In this document: positions 34,659-42,092 of the stretch, piece by piece
Layout: every line of letters begins with the position of its first letter
How positions within the stretch are numbered: the stretch's first letter is position 1
Source: Porphyromonas crevioricanis
GTDB taxonomy: Bacteria; Bacteroidota; Bacteroidia; Bacteroidales; Porphyromonadaceae
Reading direction: 5' to 3'
Assembly (NCBI RefSeq): GCF_900167225.1
Contig: NZ_FUXH01000016.1
Coordinates: forward strand, 1 to 42,092
DNA length: 42,092 nt
Notes under the pieces: generated by a model
The model's database searches: none
Seen by the model: the letters and a program-made list of their open reading frames with translations, nothing else
Told to the model about the DNA's origin: nothing
Program-made: the position numbers and the translations under genes

Positions 34659-35222
34659 TTAGATTTTCCCTACCAAATCAATTCCCGGTTTGAGGGTTGC
34701 TGCCCCTCTTGTCCAGCGAGCTGGACACACTTCGTCTCCATGAGCTGCTACGAATTGCAAGGCTTCGACACGGCGAAGCAGTTCGTCTGCATTGCGACCG
34801 ATATTGCCAGCTACTACTTCGTAAGCCACAATCTCTCCCTGCGGATTTACTACGAAAGTTCCACGTTCGGATACACCTGCTTTTTCGATATACACATCAA
34901 AACCTCTGCTCAGCACGTGGGTAGGGTCGCCCAGCATGGGGTATTTGACACGTTTGATCGTTTCTGAAGCATCTTGCCAAGCCTTGTGCGTAAAGTGAGT
35001 ATCGCAAGACACGGCATAAATCTCGCAGCCCAATTTCTTAAATTCGTCGTATTTGTCGGCCAGGTCTTCCAATTCTGTCGGGCAAACGAAGGTAAAATCA
35101 GCGGGGTAGAAGAAGAATACACTCCACCTACCCATTATATCTTTCTTGCTTATGGGGAAGAATTCACCGTTGGCGTAGGCCTGTACTTCAAAATCAATAA
35201 TCTGTTTTCCTATTTGAGACAT
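34659..35222 (-). CDS. ahpC: Alkyl hydroperoxide reductase subunit C (2-Cys peroxiredoxin)
   Basis: A 187-residue typical 2-Cys peroxiredoxin. The peroxidatic Cys47 sits in FYPADFTFVCPTELEDL and the resolving Cys166 in HGDEVCPARW. VSCDTHFTHKAW and the conserved Arg in SERGTFVVNP are present, as is the C-terminal TLKPGIDLVGKI tail. It reduces hydrogen peroxide and organic peroxides in the cytoplasm, normally with AhpF as reductant. No ahpF lies downstream: the gene converges on the receptor gene at a shared hairpin. Another reductase must serve it, or ahpF is elsewhere. I see no obvious OxyR site. Confidence 0.96.
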   Translation of the reverse strand: MSQIGKQIIDFEVQAYANGEFFPISKKDIMGRWSVFFFYPADFTFVCPTELEDLADKYDEFKKLGCEIYAVSCDTHFTHKAWQDASETIKRVKYPMLGDPTHVLSRGFDVYIEKAGVSERGTFVVNPQGEIVAYEVVAGNIGRNADELLRRVEALQFVAAHGDEVCPARWTRGAATLKPGIDLVGKI

Positions 35223-35273
35223 TACTCTTGCTGTGTTAATTATCTATCAACTATTCTATGAAATTCTCTGCTG

Positions 35274-35304
35274 CAAAGGTTGAGAGATAAGCCATTCGGC
35301 ACAA
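35274..35304 (-). promoter_or_regulatory. Candidate ahpC promoter
   Basis: On the minus strand AACCTTTG (plus 35274-35281), one mismatch to TAnnTTTG, has a TTGT (plus 35301-35304) 19 bp upstream. It lies about 50 bp before the ahpC start. Confidence 0.5.
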
Positions 35305-35922
35305 CAGCCTTTTTCTATGGTTGTATTTATAATCTCTATTGGTAGAGTCTTTATGGCTCGTTCCCTTGCTGGAATAGAGGTTGTTATAAGCCATTTCAGA
35401 TGCTTTGAATTTGCCGCTTAGTGGTAATCATACTCCTTTTTCTCCTCTTTTCGGATTTTGAATTCGTATCTCTGTCCATCCTTGTTACTCTTCTTTTGAT
35501 ATCTATTCTGATTGCTCTAAGTTGGTTTTCCGCAGTAGATCTGCGAGGTTATTACCTTTTGTGCATCTCCTTTCTGAGAGATATCTCTATTTGCTCAATT
35601 TTATTCTCTCTTGGATTGTAAACAAAGAGAAGCATGGATTAAAGTTGATAGGCTTGTAGTGTGACTGAAAAATGAGACCGGAGGGAGCAAAAATTATCTC
35701 CTGAGAGAATTTCTGCTAACACAGGAGCTAGCGTTTGCTCTCACAGGAGATAATTCCGACTCTCTCAAAACTTCCTATTCACAGAGGTTTTGAGAGGAGA
35801 AGAAGAGATTGGTGAAAAGCTCTTTCTTGTTGATGTTTTAACCTTTTTTTGGAGAGGGAGAATCTCCCCCTTCTGTTGAAAAGGATCTTTCCCTTATAAA
35901 AGGGGCAATAGCCAATTGCAGT
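35305..35922. other. Intergenic region, one repeat, no gene
   Basis: About 600 bp between ahpC and the M56 gene. A hydrophobic 66-codon frame at 35421-35621 is explained by T-rich DNA and has no other support. The only structure is the palindromic repeat at 35692-35755. Confidence 0.5.
35692..35755. repeat. Palindromic intergenic repeat, copy B
   Basis: AATTATCTCCTG (about 35692-35703) pairs with CAGGAGATAATT (35743-35754). Inside lies GAGAATTTCTGCTAACACAG, the reverse complement of the core of the repeat at 16408-16488. Both copies lie in intergenic DNA 19 kb apart. Confidence 0.6.
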
Positions 35923-37563
35923 CTACATACGGAAGAGTACAGGCAGAGTGAAGCGTACCCGAACAGGTTCCCCTTTATTTTTTCCCGGTATCCATGCCGG
36001 CATTTCGGAAACGACTCTCTCGGCTTCTTTGTCGATCAGCGGATCGACTCCCTGCAAAACCTTGATGTTGGACAGCTTCCCGTCTTTCTCTACAATGAAC
36101 TGGATCAAGACCCGCCCTTGGATATTGCGCTCTGCTGCCTCTTTGGGGTAGTGCATATTTGCAGCCATATACTGCATCATAGCTGATGGGCCACCGGGAA
36201 AAGAGGCCGGTTCGTCAACTACTTCGTAGTAAGTGTCCGAGGCTTGCTCTTCCGATGTATTGACCGATGATGCCAAAGGAGAGGCATTGTCCTTTTTCTC
36301 TCCATTTAATTTGAAGCGAATCGGGATAACGAGTTGGCTTGGTACATTCTTTTTCCCCTTCTTTGCCGGTTCCCAGCGGGGCATCATGTTTACGACACGC
36401 AAAGCCTCCTTGTCGAGAAGAGGGTTGGTCCCTTTGACTATTTCGGAGAGAAAGATCTCGCCATTTGCATTCAATTTGATTTGTACGTGCGTAACTCCTT
36501 CTATGTTTTTCTTTATGGCCTCTTCGGGATATTGGATGTGAGAAGTTAGGAAACGCATCATGGCTATTTGTCCTCCGGGGAATTGAGGTGGCTGCTCTTC
36601 TCCTTTTTGAGGATTTGCAGTAGCTGCATCCTGTTGCCATATCTCTTCTTTACCTTGTCGTTTGGCTGAGTCCGAATCTTCTTTGCCATGCACGGATGAG
36701 GCTCCAAGTAGTGCTATTAACATTACTGGCAAAGCTATCAGATAGCTCCACTTGGATCGCTGTGGTGAGCTGTGTTTGTTCATCATTACAATTCTTCTTT
36801 TTAGGTGATTACTATTGAATGTATTGCATAGAGGCACAGAGGCGCCAACTGTGGCCAATTGCAAAAGTTCATATTGGTAGGAATGGATTTCTTTTTCTCC
36901 TTCTGTGGCCGACCGGTCTGCCAAAAACTCCAGGTTGCAGCGCAGTTCACGTCGGATCCACCAAGCGGCGGGGTTCCACCATTGCTGTAGCAGGAGCAGG
37001 CTCTGCAAGAGTAAGTCGGCAGAATGTAACCCTCGTACATGCGCACATTCGTGCTTGAAAATATGTATCATGGCTCCTGTCTTTTGCAGTTTTTCCGGGA
37101 GATAAATTCTTCCGAAGAAACTGAATGGCTTGACTTCTCCGGGTAAGAGACGAACTCGCTTACTTCCATAGCTGGGATGCGATTGTCGGTGCATTCGTAA
37201 CAGGGTTATAACAGCCGGTACTCGATAGAGAAGTAAAAAGGCCACACCCGATAACCATAGAATTGTGAGCAGTTGGTCAAGAGAGAGAGTCGGAGACTTT
37301 GCTGCTGTAATGGCTTCTGCCGAAATCATTTGCAGTTCTCCGATAGCAATTGCTCCGGAATTTAGATTATCCGAAGTTGGCCAGATGGCGATTTGTGGAA
37401 GGTAAGGAGCGAAAAATGGTAACCCTATACTTAGCAGGATACCGGCCAGATAGTAGCCTCTTCTCAGGCCGTGGTGAGTGTTCTCTCCGCAGATTAACCG
37501 ACCGCAAAGGGCAAAAAGTAGCAGGATGAAGCCGGATAATATATGGTATAGCAGAGTCGTCAT
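35923..37563 (-). CDS. BlaR1/MecR1-like M56 metallopeptidase with two TonB C-terminal domains
   Basis: A 546-residue sensor-like protein. Membrane helices lie at about 4-22, 38-56 and 98-120, and the M56 zinc protease motif HECAH is at 171-175, with the downstream NLEFLADRSA carrying further conserved acidic residues. Another helix follows at about 273-292. Beyond it are two TonB-C domains, each opening with PPQFPGG or PASFPGG and ending in PxRxKL or PVRVRF. In the BlaR1 scheme the membrane protease is triggered by an outside signal and leads to cleavage of the BlaI repressor encoded just upstream, 27 bp away. The paired TonB-C domains, in place of a penicillin-binding sensor, suggest a cell-envelope or energy-coupling signal. 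No beta-lactamase is nearby. Confidence 0.9.
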   Translation of the reverse strand: MTTLLYHILSGFILLLFALCGRLICGENTHHGLRRGYYLAGILLSIGLPFFAPYLPQIAIWPTSDNLNSGAIAIGELQMISAEAITAAKSPTLSLDQLLTILWLSGVAFLLLYRVPAVITLLRMHRQSHPSYGSKRVRLLPGEVKPFSFFGRIYLPEKLQKTGAMIHIFKHECAHVRGLHSADLLLQSLLLLQQWWNPAAWWIRRELRCNLEFLADRSATEGEKEIHSYQYELLQLATVGASVPLCNTFNSNHLKRRIVMMNKHSSPQRSKWSYLIALPVMLIALLGASSVHGKEDSDSAKRQGKEEIWQQDAATANPQKGEEQPPQFPGGQIAMMRFLTSHIQYPEEAIKKNIEGVTHVQIKLNANGEIFLSEIVKGTNPLLDKEALRVVNMMPRWEPAKKGKKNVPSQLVIPIRFKLNGEKKDNASPLASSVNTSEEQASDTYYEVVDEPASFPGGPSAMMQYMAANMHYPKEAAERNIQGRVLIQFIVEKDGKLSNIKVLQGVDPLIDKEAERVVSEMPAWIPGKNKGEPVRVRFTLPVLFRM

Positions 37564-37590
37564 GGCTGATTGGTCTTGTGAATAGTGATT

Positions 37591-37956
37591 TTACTTTTTC
37601 CCTTCCTCGATCAGGTCGATCAGCTCTTGCAGTTCCTTAGGGCTTAGATATTCCTCTTGAGCAAATTGTTGCACCAGATTGCTGTAGCTCCCTTGAAAAT
37701 AGTTCTGTACGAGCCTGCGGATGGAGGCTTTCATGTATTGATTGCGACTGATAAGCACCTTGTATTCTCTGGTTTTCCCATTGAGGACGGAAGACAGATA
37801 GCCCTTGCTCTCTATGTTTTTCACGATAGAGGCCAAAGTGGTGTAGGGAGGTTGCGGTGTCGGTAACTTCCACAGAACGTCCCGTACAGTGAATGGTTCT
37901 TTCACAGACCATACAAGTCGCATAATTTCTTCTTCTTGTTCGGTTAGTTGTATCAT
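37591..37956 (-). CDS. BlaI/MecI/CopY-family transcriptional repressor
   Basis: 121 residues from ATG at 37956 (MIQLTEQEEEIMRLVWSVKE); a longer frame adds only a charged leader. The winged-helix part reads PFTVRDVLWKLPTPQPPYTT, then LASIVKNIESKGYL, as in BlaI (the T-T-v-t-i-l-n-r-L-x-x-K-G pattern). The C-terminal half is the helical dimer arm ending LIDLIEEGKK. It represses its own operon until cleaved by the M56 partner that follows. A perfect palindrome inside the promoter upstream is the likely operator. Confidence 0.93.
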   Translation of the reverse strand: MIQLTEQEEEIMRLVWSVKEPFTVRDVLWKLPTPQPPYTTLASIVKNIESKGYLSSVLNGKTREYKVLISRNQYMKASIRRLVQNYFQGSYSNLVQQFAQEEYLSPKELQELIDLIEEGKK

Positions 37957-38019
37957 ATCGTTTTGTTTTTTTCTGTTTGTCAAATCCTCCTTCATGCGGA
38001 GGACTCTAATGCTCTGCTA

Positions 38020-38050
38020 CAAATCTACGAAACTTTCGTAGATTGGCAAG
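38020..38050 (-). promoter_or_regulatory. Promoter and operator of the BlaI-M56 operon
   Basis: On the minus strand CTTG (plus 38047-38050) and TAGATTTG (plus 38020-38027, an exact -7 box) are 19 bp apart. A perfect 11-bp palindrome with one central base, AATCTACGAAA (38022-38032) and TTTCGTAGATT (38034-38044), fills the space between them and overlaps the -7 box. Repressor bound there would block the polymerase. Confidence 0.8.
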
Positions 38051-38170
38051 CCGAGACTTCCACCAAAGAAAAAGGGACTGTTTGTGCCTTTATTTCCGGA
38101 TACCTATTCAATAGGCAGAAGGAGAATCGAATGACTATATATAGGTATGGCGCAAGTACATACGATCCGA

Positions 38171-38178
38171 TACTTTTG
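38171..38178 (+). promoter_or_regulatory. Promoter of the flavodoxin gene (-7 box)
   Basis: TACTTTTG matches TAnnTTTG and lies 34 bp before the start codon. No clear -33 TTTG is present. Confidence 0.55.
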
Positions 38179-38212
38179 CCATTGAGTAATCAAAACACTA
38201 AAAAAACAGGAT

Positions 38213-38719
38213 ATGAAATCTATTGGAATTTATTACGGTTCGTCTACGGACACTACTGCAGACATCGCCAATCGTATCGCAGGAAGCTTGGGCGTAGCTC
38301 AGAGTGAAGTACACAATGTGGCTGATGCTGATCCGGCTTCGGTAGCCAAATATGAAGTTCTTTTGCTGGGTAGCTCTACGTGGGGTGCCGGTGATTTGCA
38401 GGATGATTGGGAAGACTTCCTCCCTAAGCTCAAAGCACAAGATCTCTCCGGAAAGGTAGTTGGTCTTTTTGGTTGCGGTGATGCTTCTTGCTATGGCGAT
38501 ACCTTCTGCGATGCTTTGGCTACAATCAAAGAAGGCTTGGCTGGCAGTGGTTGTACTTTTGCCGGCAATATGAGCAAAGACGGCTACAGCTTCGATGAGT
38601 CTCGTTCTGAAGAAGATGGCGAATTGATCGGCTGTCTCTTGGATGAAGCCAATGAATCCGATATGACAGATGAGCGTATCGATCGTTGGATTGCAGCTCT
38701 CAAACCTCAGCTCGGATAA
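38213..38719 (+). CDS. fldA: Flavodoxin
   Basis: A 168-residue long-chain flavodoxin. The FMN phosphate loop is YYGSSTDTTADIAN at the start, the Trp loop is SSTWGAGDLQDDW (residues ~54-66) and the Tyr/Cys loop is FGCGDASCYGDTFCDAL (about 85-101). The long-chain insert follows. It carries single electrons in the cytoplasm and can stand in for ferredoxin when iron is short. The next gene encodes a DUF2023 protein, a common partner of flavodoxin in Bacteroidales, with a hairpin in the gap between them. Confidence 0.95.
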   Translation: MKSIGIYYGSSTDTTADIANRIAGSLGVAQSEVHNVADADPASVAKYEVLLLGSSTWGAGDLQDDWEDFLPKLKAQDLSGKVVGLFGCGDASCYGDTFCDALATIKEGLAGSGCTFAGNMSKDGYSFDESRSEEDGELIGCLLDEANESDMTDERIDRWIAALKPQLG

Positions 38720-38758
38720 CCTCCGAATCGTAATAACCTATCTTCATACTTTCGACAA

Positions 38759-38795
38759 GGAGGCCGACCGATTTCTCATTTCTCGGCCGGCCTCC
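38759..38795 (+). terminator. Hairpin between flavodoxin and DUF2023
   Basis: GGAGGCCGACCGA (38759-38771) pairs with TCGGCCGGCCTCC (38783-38795) with one mismatch. There is no T run, so it may only partly stop transcription or set mRNA stability. Confidence 0.55.
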
Positions 38796-38818
38796 ATTTA
38801 TATAAATAGCTTCATCTT

Positions 38819-39196
38819 ATGCGAGAATATAGTGTAGACTACAAAGTCTTTCTTCACCACGTGTATGAGTATCAGAAAGGTGTACGGCGTATGATATTAT
38901 GTACACTCGCCATAGATGAATTGCACGAGGCGGAGGCTCGGCTCAGTCGCTTGTCTATACCGTACTTCAGTCAGGCTGTTCCCAAAGGGCATCGAGCAAA
39001 TCTCTTTTTTGGCAGTAGTGAGTGCCTCGAAGCTCTTAGTCTTTTCCTTGGCAATCGCCCGCTCAATACACTCAGTCCTGAAGAAGATTTTATCGTAGGG
39101 GCTATGCTGGGGTATGATATTTGTGGGCAGTGCCAGCGTTACTGCAAGCGCAAAAAGACTTCAATTGCCAGTACTTGTCAGGCTTCTGCTTGTTGA
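38819..39196 (+). CDS. DUF2023 family protein
   Basis: A 125-residue protein matching the DUF2023 pattern: [20 protein letters not shown], then [20 protein letters not shown] and [20 protein letters not shown]. The last 30 residues carry four Cys (CGQC, YCKRKK, TCQASAC), which could bind metal or an iron-sulphur cluster. The function is unknown; the steady pairing with flavodoxin hints at a role in its electron transfer or regulation. The gene starts about 100 bp after flavodoxin, past the hairpin. Confidence 0.85.
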   Translation: MREYSVDYKVFLHHVYEYQKGVRRMILCTLAIDELHEAEARLSRLSIPYFSQAVPKGHRANLFFGSSECLEALSLFLGNRPLNTLSPEEDFIVGAMLGYDICGQCQRYCKRKKTSIASTCQASAC

Positions 39197-39244
39197 GCTG
39201 GAGCAGCTTTCCCTCTTTAGAATTTTTCTACCATCGATTTTGAA

Positions 39245-39275
39245 AGATCTGCGCTCCATCGTGCAGGTCTTTTTC
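39245..39275 (+). terminator. Terminator of the flavodoxin-DUF2023 unit
   Basis: AGATCTGCGC (39245-39254) pairs with GTGCAGGTCT (39261-39270) through G-T pairs, followed by TTTTC. It lies about 50 bp after the DUF2023 stop. Confidence 0.7.
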
Positions 39276-39551
39276 TGTTTCTCTATTCTTCATTTTCCTT
39301 TTTTGTCTTCCATCTTCCATTTCCTCTCCTTTGTTTTTCTCTTCTCTCCTCTCCTTTACTCCATTCTCTGTTCTTTTTCTTTCTGTTGTTCGTTGTCTTG
39401 AGAGCTATGAATGCATTTCTATGAGTTTGTGATATTGGAACGAATAAAAAGGGTCGTAGGTTCGGTTCAAAAGGATTAATGCTTCGCCTTAAAAGGGTCT
39501 ATCCCTAGCAACAAAAGGGTTAATGCTAAGAAAAGCGGTAGTAGCCCCTCC
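39276..39551. other. T-rich intergenic stretch
   Basis: Strongly pyrimidine-rich to 39400. At 39470-39530, AAAAGGATTAATGCT and AAAAGGGTTAATGCT form a short direct repeat separated by 35 bp. No gene is seen. Confidence 0.35.
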
Positions 39552-39578
39552 TACATCTCCTTATTTTTCAAAGGTCTC
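39552..39578. repeat. Left copy of a 27-bp inverted repeat
   Basis: TACATCTCCTTATTTTT then CAAAGGTCTC, the exact reverse complement of 41860-41886. Homology stops sharply on both sides. The GAGACCTTTG end resembles inverted repeats of some IS5-type elements. Confidence 0.8.
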
Positions 39579-39617
39579 AATTAAGATAAATAAAATCATC
39601 CAACTGAAGAGGCCTCT

Positions 39618-39649
39618 TTTGTTTTGTATTTGTATTCTTTATAAATTTG
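39618..39649 (+). promoter_or_regulatory. Promoter of the T9SS cargo gene
   Basis: TTTG (39618-39621) and TAAATTTG (39642-39649) are 20 bp apart, a full match to the Bacteroidota promoter. The untranslated leader would be about 165 bp. Confidence 0.7.
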
Positions 39650-39823
39650 CTCTCAGAGAAATGATTAAACTCTGAGATTATCGCTTTTGGGGAGAGTTCT
39701 TGGAAGGAGTGGTAACTACGTTTTTGAGAGCATTAGGGTGTTTGTGTTTAGGCACTCTTCAGCGTGTGGTGGTTTAGTGAGTATTGTAAAAAGGCTTATT
39801 GATATTACCAAAGAATAATTATT

Positions 39824-41473
39824 ATGAGAACAACAATTTTACACAAATGGGTACTGGCAGCTTTTGCCCTTATAACCCTTTCTTCCCTTGCCCAAGCGCA
39901 AACGATGGGAGGAGGAGATGTCAAGGTATTTGACTACAAAAACAATCCAGCGATAAAGACGAAAATGACTGTGGCAGACAATGGATGGATTTATCTAATG
40001 GCTCACGGCAAACACGAATCGGGAGAGACCGAAGTGAGAGTGTTTCGCTCTAAGGATGATGGAGTTACCTTCCAAGAGATAAAGCATTGGACGCGCTCGA
40101 GTTATTGGTTCTTTCAAGATTTCGATATCATAGTAACAGGTAAGGACGAATCTGATATCCGGTTCTGGTCGGTAGAGCTTCTAAATGATCCCGCTGGGAA
40201 TAGGAGTATTCTTAGTGTCTTTAAGCGCAATGCCAATTTAGAGAATGGCAATGCTGTTCGCATGTACGAAAAAGAGTTTACCAACACACAACTGTACGAT
40301 GTGTCCATAGCCTCCAACTACCGTTCGCCCGCTCCCGACCTGACGGGGGGTGATCCTTTTGCTTTGGCTATCGCTTATACGGGCTTTAACAGCGCGGAGA
40401 ATAAGAGTTTCGTGGGCTATCTCACATCTATGAAGGCGGGAAAGTCATTTGAACTTCACCATCCCATTTTTAGTCAAGACGGAAAGGAAAAAATAGGAAA
40501 AGTAGACCTCTCTTTGGGTAGTACCTCTTCTTCTATGGCGCACAATAATTGGCCCATAATGGGAGTCGTTTTCGAAATGAATAGAGTAGGAAACTCCAAG
40601 AGTGATATAGGGTTCCTATCCAACTTTGTCGACTATGATTCAGATTTTAGGTGGGCAGCCCCCATAAAAGTGAACACTTTCGGAGAGGCTAGAGGTCCAA
40701 AGATCCAAATGATGTTGGATAGTGAAAAAGATAATACCCTCGCTGGGAAAATCTGCCACAACTTTATGATTATGTACAATCATTATGATTCGGATGAGCG
40801 TGATTGGCAGATTCGGTACGTCTATCCCAAGCCTAATTTTAGATATAAAGAGGGAGTAACACCGACCATGGATGATTTGGAAGAGGCTCCGTTTGCAACT
40901 ACCTCAAGCGATGAGTTTATTGGAGATCTATCGTATGACAAGAGTTATGGTCACTATCTGGTTACTTATGCCGACATTTTTGAATATGAAGACTCAGACG
41001 TGTGGAAATTAAATTACTGCTGGGTGCCCTACGATCTTCTCAACGATCTAAAAAAGTGGAGTGTAAGGTATGTATACAGAGATGATTTCAATACCCCGGT
41101 AACACCACCCCAGGTGGACATTCATCCCATCAAAAGAAAAGCTTGCTGGGCTTGGGGAGAATACCATACAGACAAGAGTGTCATTAGGGCAGACACAGAG
41201 TGGAGTACGATCACATCTGTGGAAGAAATCCTCCCACAAGGAGAGGGGGTAAAGCTCTGCACAAGTTCTACCGATGGATATATGATGCTCAAGTTGCCAA
41301 TGGATGCTACGTGGAAGGCTTTTGTTTACGATATGCAGGGGCGTAAGGCAGCCGAAGTTTCTTTCGAAGGCGAAGCGTATAAACTCAACGTACAACACTT
41401 GCCCAAGGGTACCTACCTGCTCAAGGTTGCATCCGATACGGGACGATTTGTAGAGAAGTTTATCGTAGAGTAA
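39824..41473 (+). CDS. Secreted protein with type IX secretion C-terminal signal
   Basis: 549 residues. The signal peptide is MRTTILHKWVLAAFALITLS with cleavage after SLAQA. The middle has a BNR-like piece, VFRSKDDGVTFQEI (about 73-86), and repeated strand motifs suited to a beta-propeller; no catalytic site is recognised. The last ~75 residues form a T9SS sorting domain: LKLPMDATWKAFVYDMQGRK, then LNVQHLPKGTYLLKVASDTG and the lysine-containing end FVEKFIVE. Such proteins cross the outer membrane through the type IX system and are often fixed to A-LPS. It has its own promoter at 39618 and a terminator at 41569. It is the only gene between the two 27-bp inverted repeats. Confidence 0.88.
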   Translation: MRTTILHKWVLAAFALITLSSLAQAQTMGGGDVKVFDYKNNPAIKTKMTVADNGWIYLMAHGKHESGETEVRVFRSKDDGVTFQEIKHWTRSSYWFFQDFDIIVTGKDESDIRFWSVELLNDPAGNRSILSVFKRNANLENGNAVRMYEKEFTNTQLYDVSIASNYRSPAPDLTGGDPFALAIAYTGFNSAENKSFVGYLTSMKAGKSFELHHPIFSQDGKEKIGKVDLSLGSTSSSMAHNNWPIMGVVFEMNRVGNSKSDIGFLSNFVDYDSDFRWAAPIKVNTFGEARGPKIQMMLDSEKDNTLAGKICHNFMIMYNHYDSDERDWQIRYVYPKPNFRYKEGVTPTMDDLEEAPFATTSSDEFIGDLSYDKSYGHYLVTYADIFEYEDSDVWKLNYCWVPYDLLNDLKKWSVRYVYRDDFNTPVTPPQVDIHPIKRKACWAWGEYHTDKSVIRADTEWSTITSVEEILPQGEGVKLCTSSTDGYMMLKLPMDATWKAFVYDMQGRKAAEVSFEGEAYKLNVQHLPKGTYLLKVASDTGRFVEKFIVE

Positions 41474-41568
41474 ATGCTATGCCATTCTCGGCTTAGTTGG
41501 AAGGAAGTGCTCCATGCAACTGCTCCCACTGGCTGAGTGGATAGTAACAGTATAACATTTTAACGAAT

Positions 41569-41604
41569 AAGAGAGGCGGGGACTATGCCCTGTCTCTCTT
41601 TTCT
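41569..41604 (+). terminator. Terminator of the T9SS cargo gene
   Basis: AAGAGAGGCGGGG (from 41569) pairs loosely with CCCTGTCTCTCTT (to 41600), followed by TTC and more T. It lies about 100 bp after the stop. Confidence 0.6.
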
Positions 41605-41763
41605 TTACCCAAGGGTGCAAGCAAGGATTGCTCAAGTTCAAAGGATAGCGGTAAGTAGGGTGGTAGAAAACGTTTTATTGCTGTCCGCTAAACTTTAGAA
41701 GAGGGCAAAATAGTGCTTTCAATCCTAGTGAATAGGTTGTATTCCGTCTGATTTTGTTTGAGT

Positions 41764-41802
41764 AAGCCCCCCAACCAAAAAGATTTGGTTCTGGTGGGGC
41801 TT
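41764..41802. terminator. Hairpin, probable terminator
   Basis: AAGCCCC (41764-41770) pairs with GGGGCTT (41796-41802), extended inside by ACCAAA/TTTGGT. Weak T-rich sequence follows on the plus strand. No gene clearly ends here; a 78-codon minus-strand frame over it is not convincing. Confidence 0.4.
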
Positions 41803-41859
41803 CTTTGGGTTCAAATATCGCCTCCCAATCGCTCTCAGGATGCTCAAACAAGCTATAAA

Positions 41860-41886
41860 GAGACCTTTGAAAAATAAGGAGATGTA
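41860..41886. repeat. Right copy of the 27-bp inverted repeat
   Basis: GAGACCTTTGAAAAATAAGG then AGATGTA, perfect reverse complement of 39552-39578. Confidence 0.8.
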
Positions 41887-41959
41887 TGAAAGAGGCATTC
41901 TTCGGATAAAAGGAGGGAGGAATTTGGGAGGAAGCAAGGGATAAAATGGCTTGTAAATC

Positions 41960-41996
41960 ACCCTTGCGGGGCTACAAGAACGATCTCCGCAAGGGT
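41960..41996. other. Perfect 10-bp hairpin near the window end
   Basis: ACCCTTGCGG (41960-41969) pairs with CCGCAAGGGT (41987-41996) around a 17-nt loop. It has no T run. The surrounding 41887-42092 holds no gene that I can see. Confidence 0.4.
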
Positions 41997-42092
41997 AGTC
42001 TTATCCTACACATGAGGACATAATTATCCCCGGTGTTCTGTATAGGTTAAAGGCGATGCTCTCAAGAATGTTTTGGGTATGGGTCTTTGCAA

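Noticed and set aside
35421-35621. Hydrophobic 66-codon frame between ahpC and the M56 gene
   Set aside because: T-rich DNA gives Leu/Ile/Phe runs in any frame; no ribosome site or conservation argument.
41725-41961. 78-codon minus-strand frame near the window end
   Set aside because: It covers a hairpin and one of the 27-bp repeats, so it cannot be a normal gene.

Overview
The window looks like chromosomal DNA of a Porphyromonas species (Bacteroidota), closest in feel to the P. gingivalis/gulae group. Four things point there. The housekeeping genes (dapB, signal peptidase, dnaK, ahpC, flavodoxin) are of Bacteroidales type. A secreted protein carries a type IX secretion C-terminal signal. 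Many genes have the Bacteroidota promoter pattern TTTG - 19 to 21 bp - TAnnTTTG. A 22-bp tandem repeat of a kind known from P. gingivalis is present. Species assignment is inference; no rRNA is present.

Layout. 1-6.4 kb: a contractile-injection spike module (VgrG, LysM protein, PAAR-like protein with a basic tail), then a tandem series of candidate immunity genes: two related membrane proteins, a stub of a third, a lipoprotein and a broken second lipoprotein. 6.5-10.1 kb: an AT-rich restriction-modification operon (C5 methyltransferase, DUF3883-type nuclease, second C5 methyltransferase). It ends beside the 3' end of a tRNA-Ser. The nuclease frame has a stop at codon 9 and the second methyltransferase is split at a T7 run. 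11-16.2 kb: a housekeeping run of iron alcohol dehydrogenase, dapB, lepB, a degenerate signal peptidase paralogue and a WbqC-like protein. 17.3-19.2 kb: dnaK alone, with a strong terminator. 19.6-24.2 kb: an HTH regulator, a BRO-N/Fic fusion and a ~1,070-residue protein with a C-terminal nuclease signature that ends early at an in-frame TAG. 24.5-25.7 kb: a lipoprotein on the minus strand.

25.9-31.9 kb: debris of mobile elements. It holds a 22-bp repeat cluster, a transposase scrap and a single frame of nearly 5.9 kb encoding a phage/conjugative-type polyvalent protein (LPD-like, ADP-ribosyltransferase, MuF-C-like and HExxH protease modules). Two in-frame TGA codons interrupt this frame, and it runs directly into the promoter and TPP riboswitch of the next gene. 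31.9-34.5 kb: that riboswitch and a TonB-dependent receptor, very likely for thiamine. 34.7-38.1 kb, minus strand: ahpC, and a BlaI-type repressor with an M56/TonB-C sensor whose promoter contains a perfect palindromic operator. 38.2-39.2 kb: flavodoxin and DUF2023. 39.8-41.5 kb: a T9SS cargo protein placed between two perfect 27-bp inverted repeats.

The strongest leads are the spike/immunity cluster, the HTH-Fic-nuclease module, and the consistent decay (nonsense codons or homopolymer shifts) confined to conflict-type genes while the housekeeping genes are intact. Function calls rest on motifs read by eye; no database search was run.
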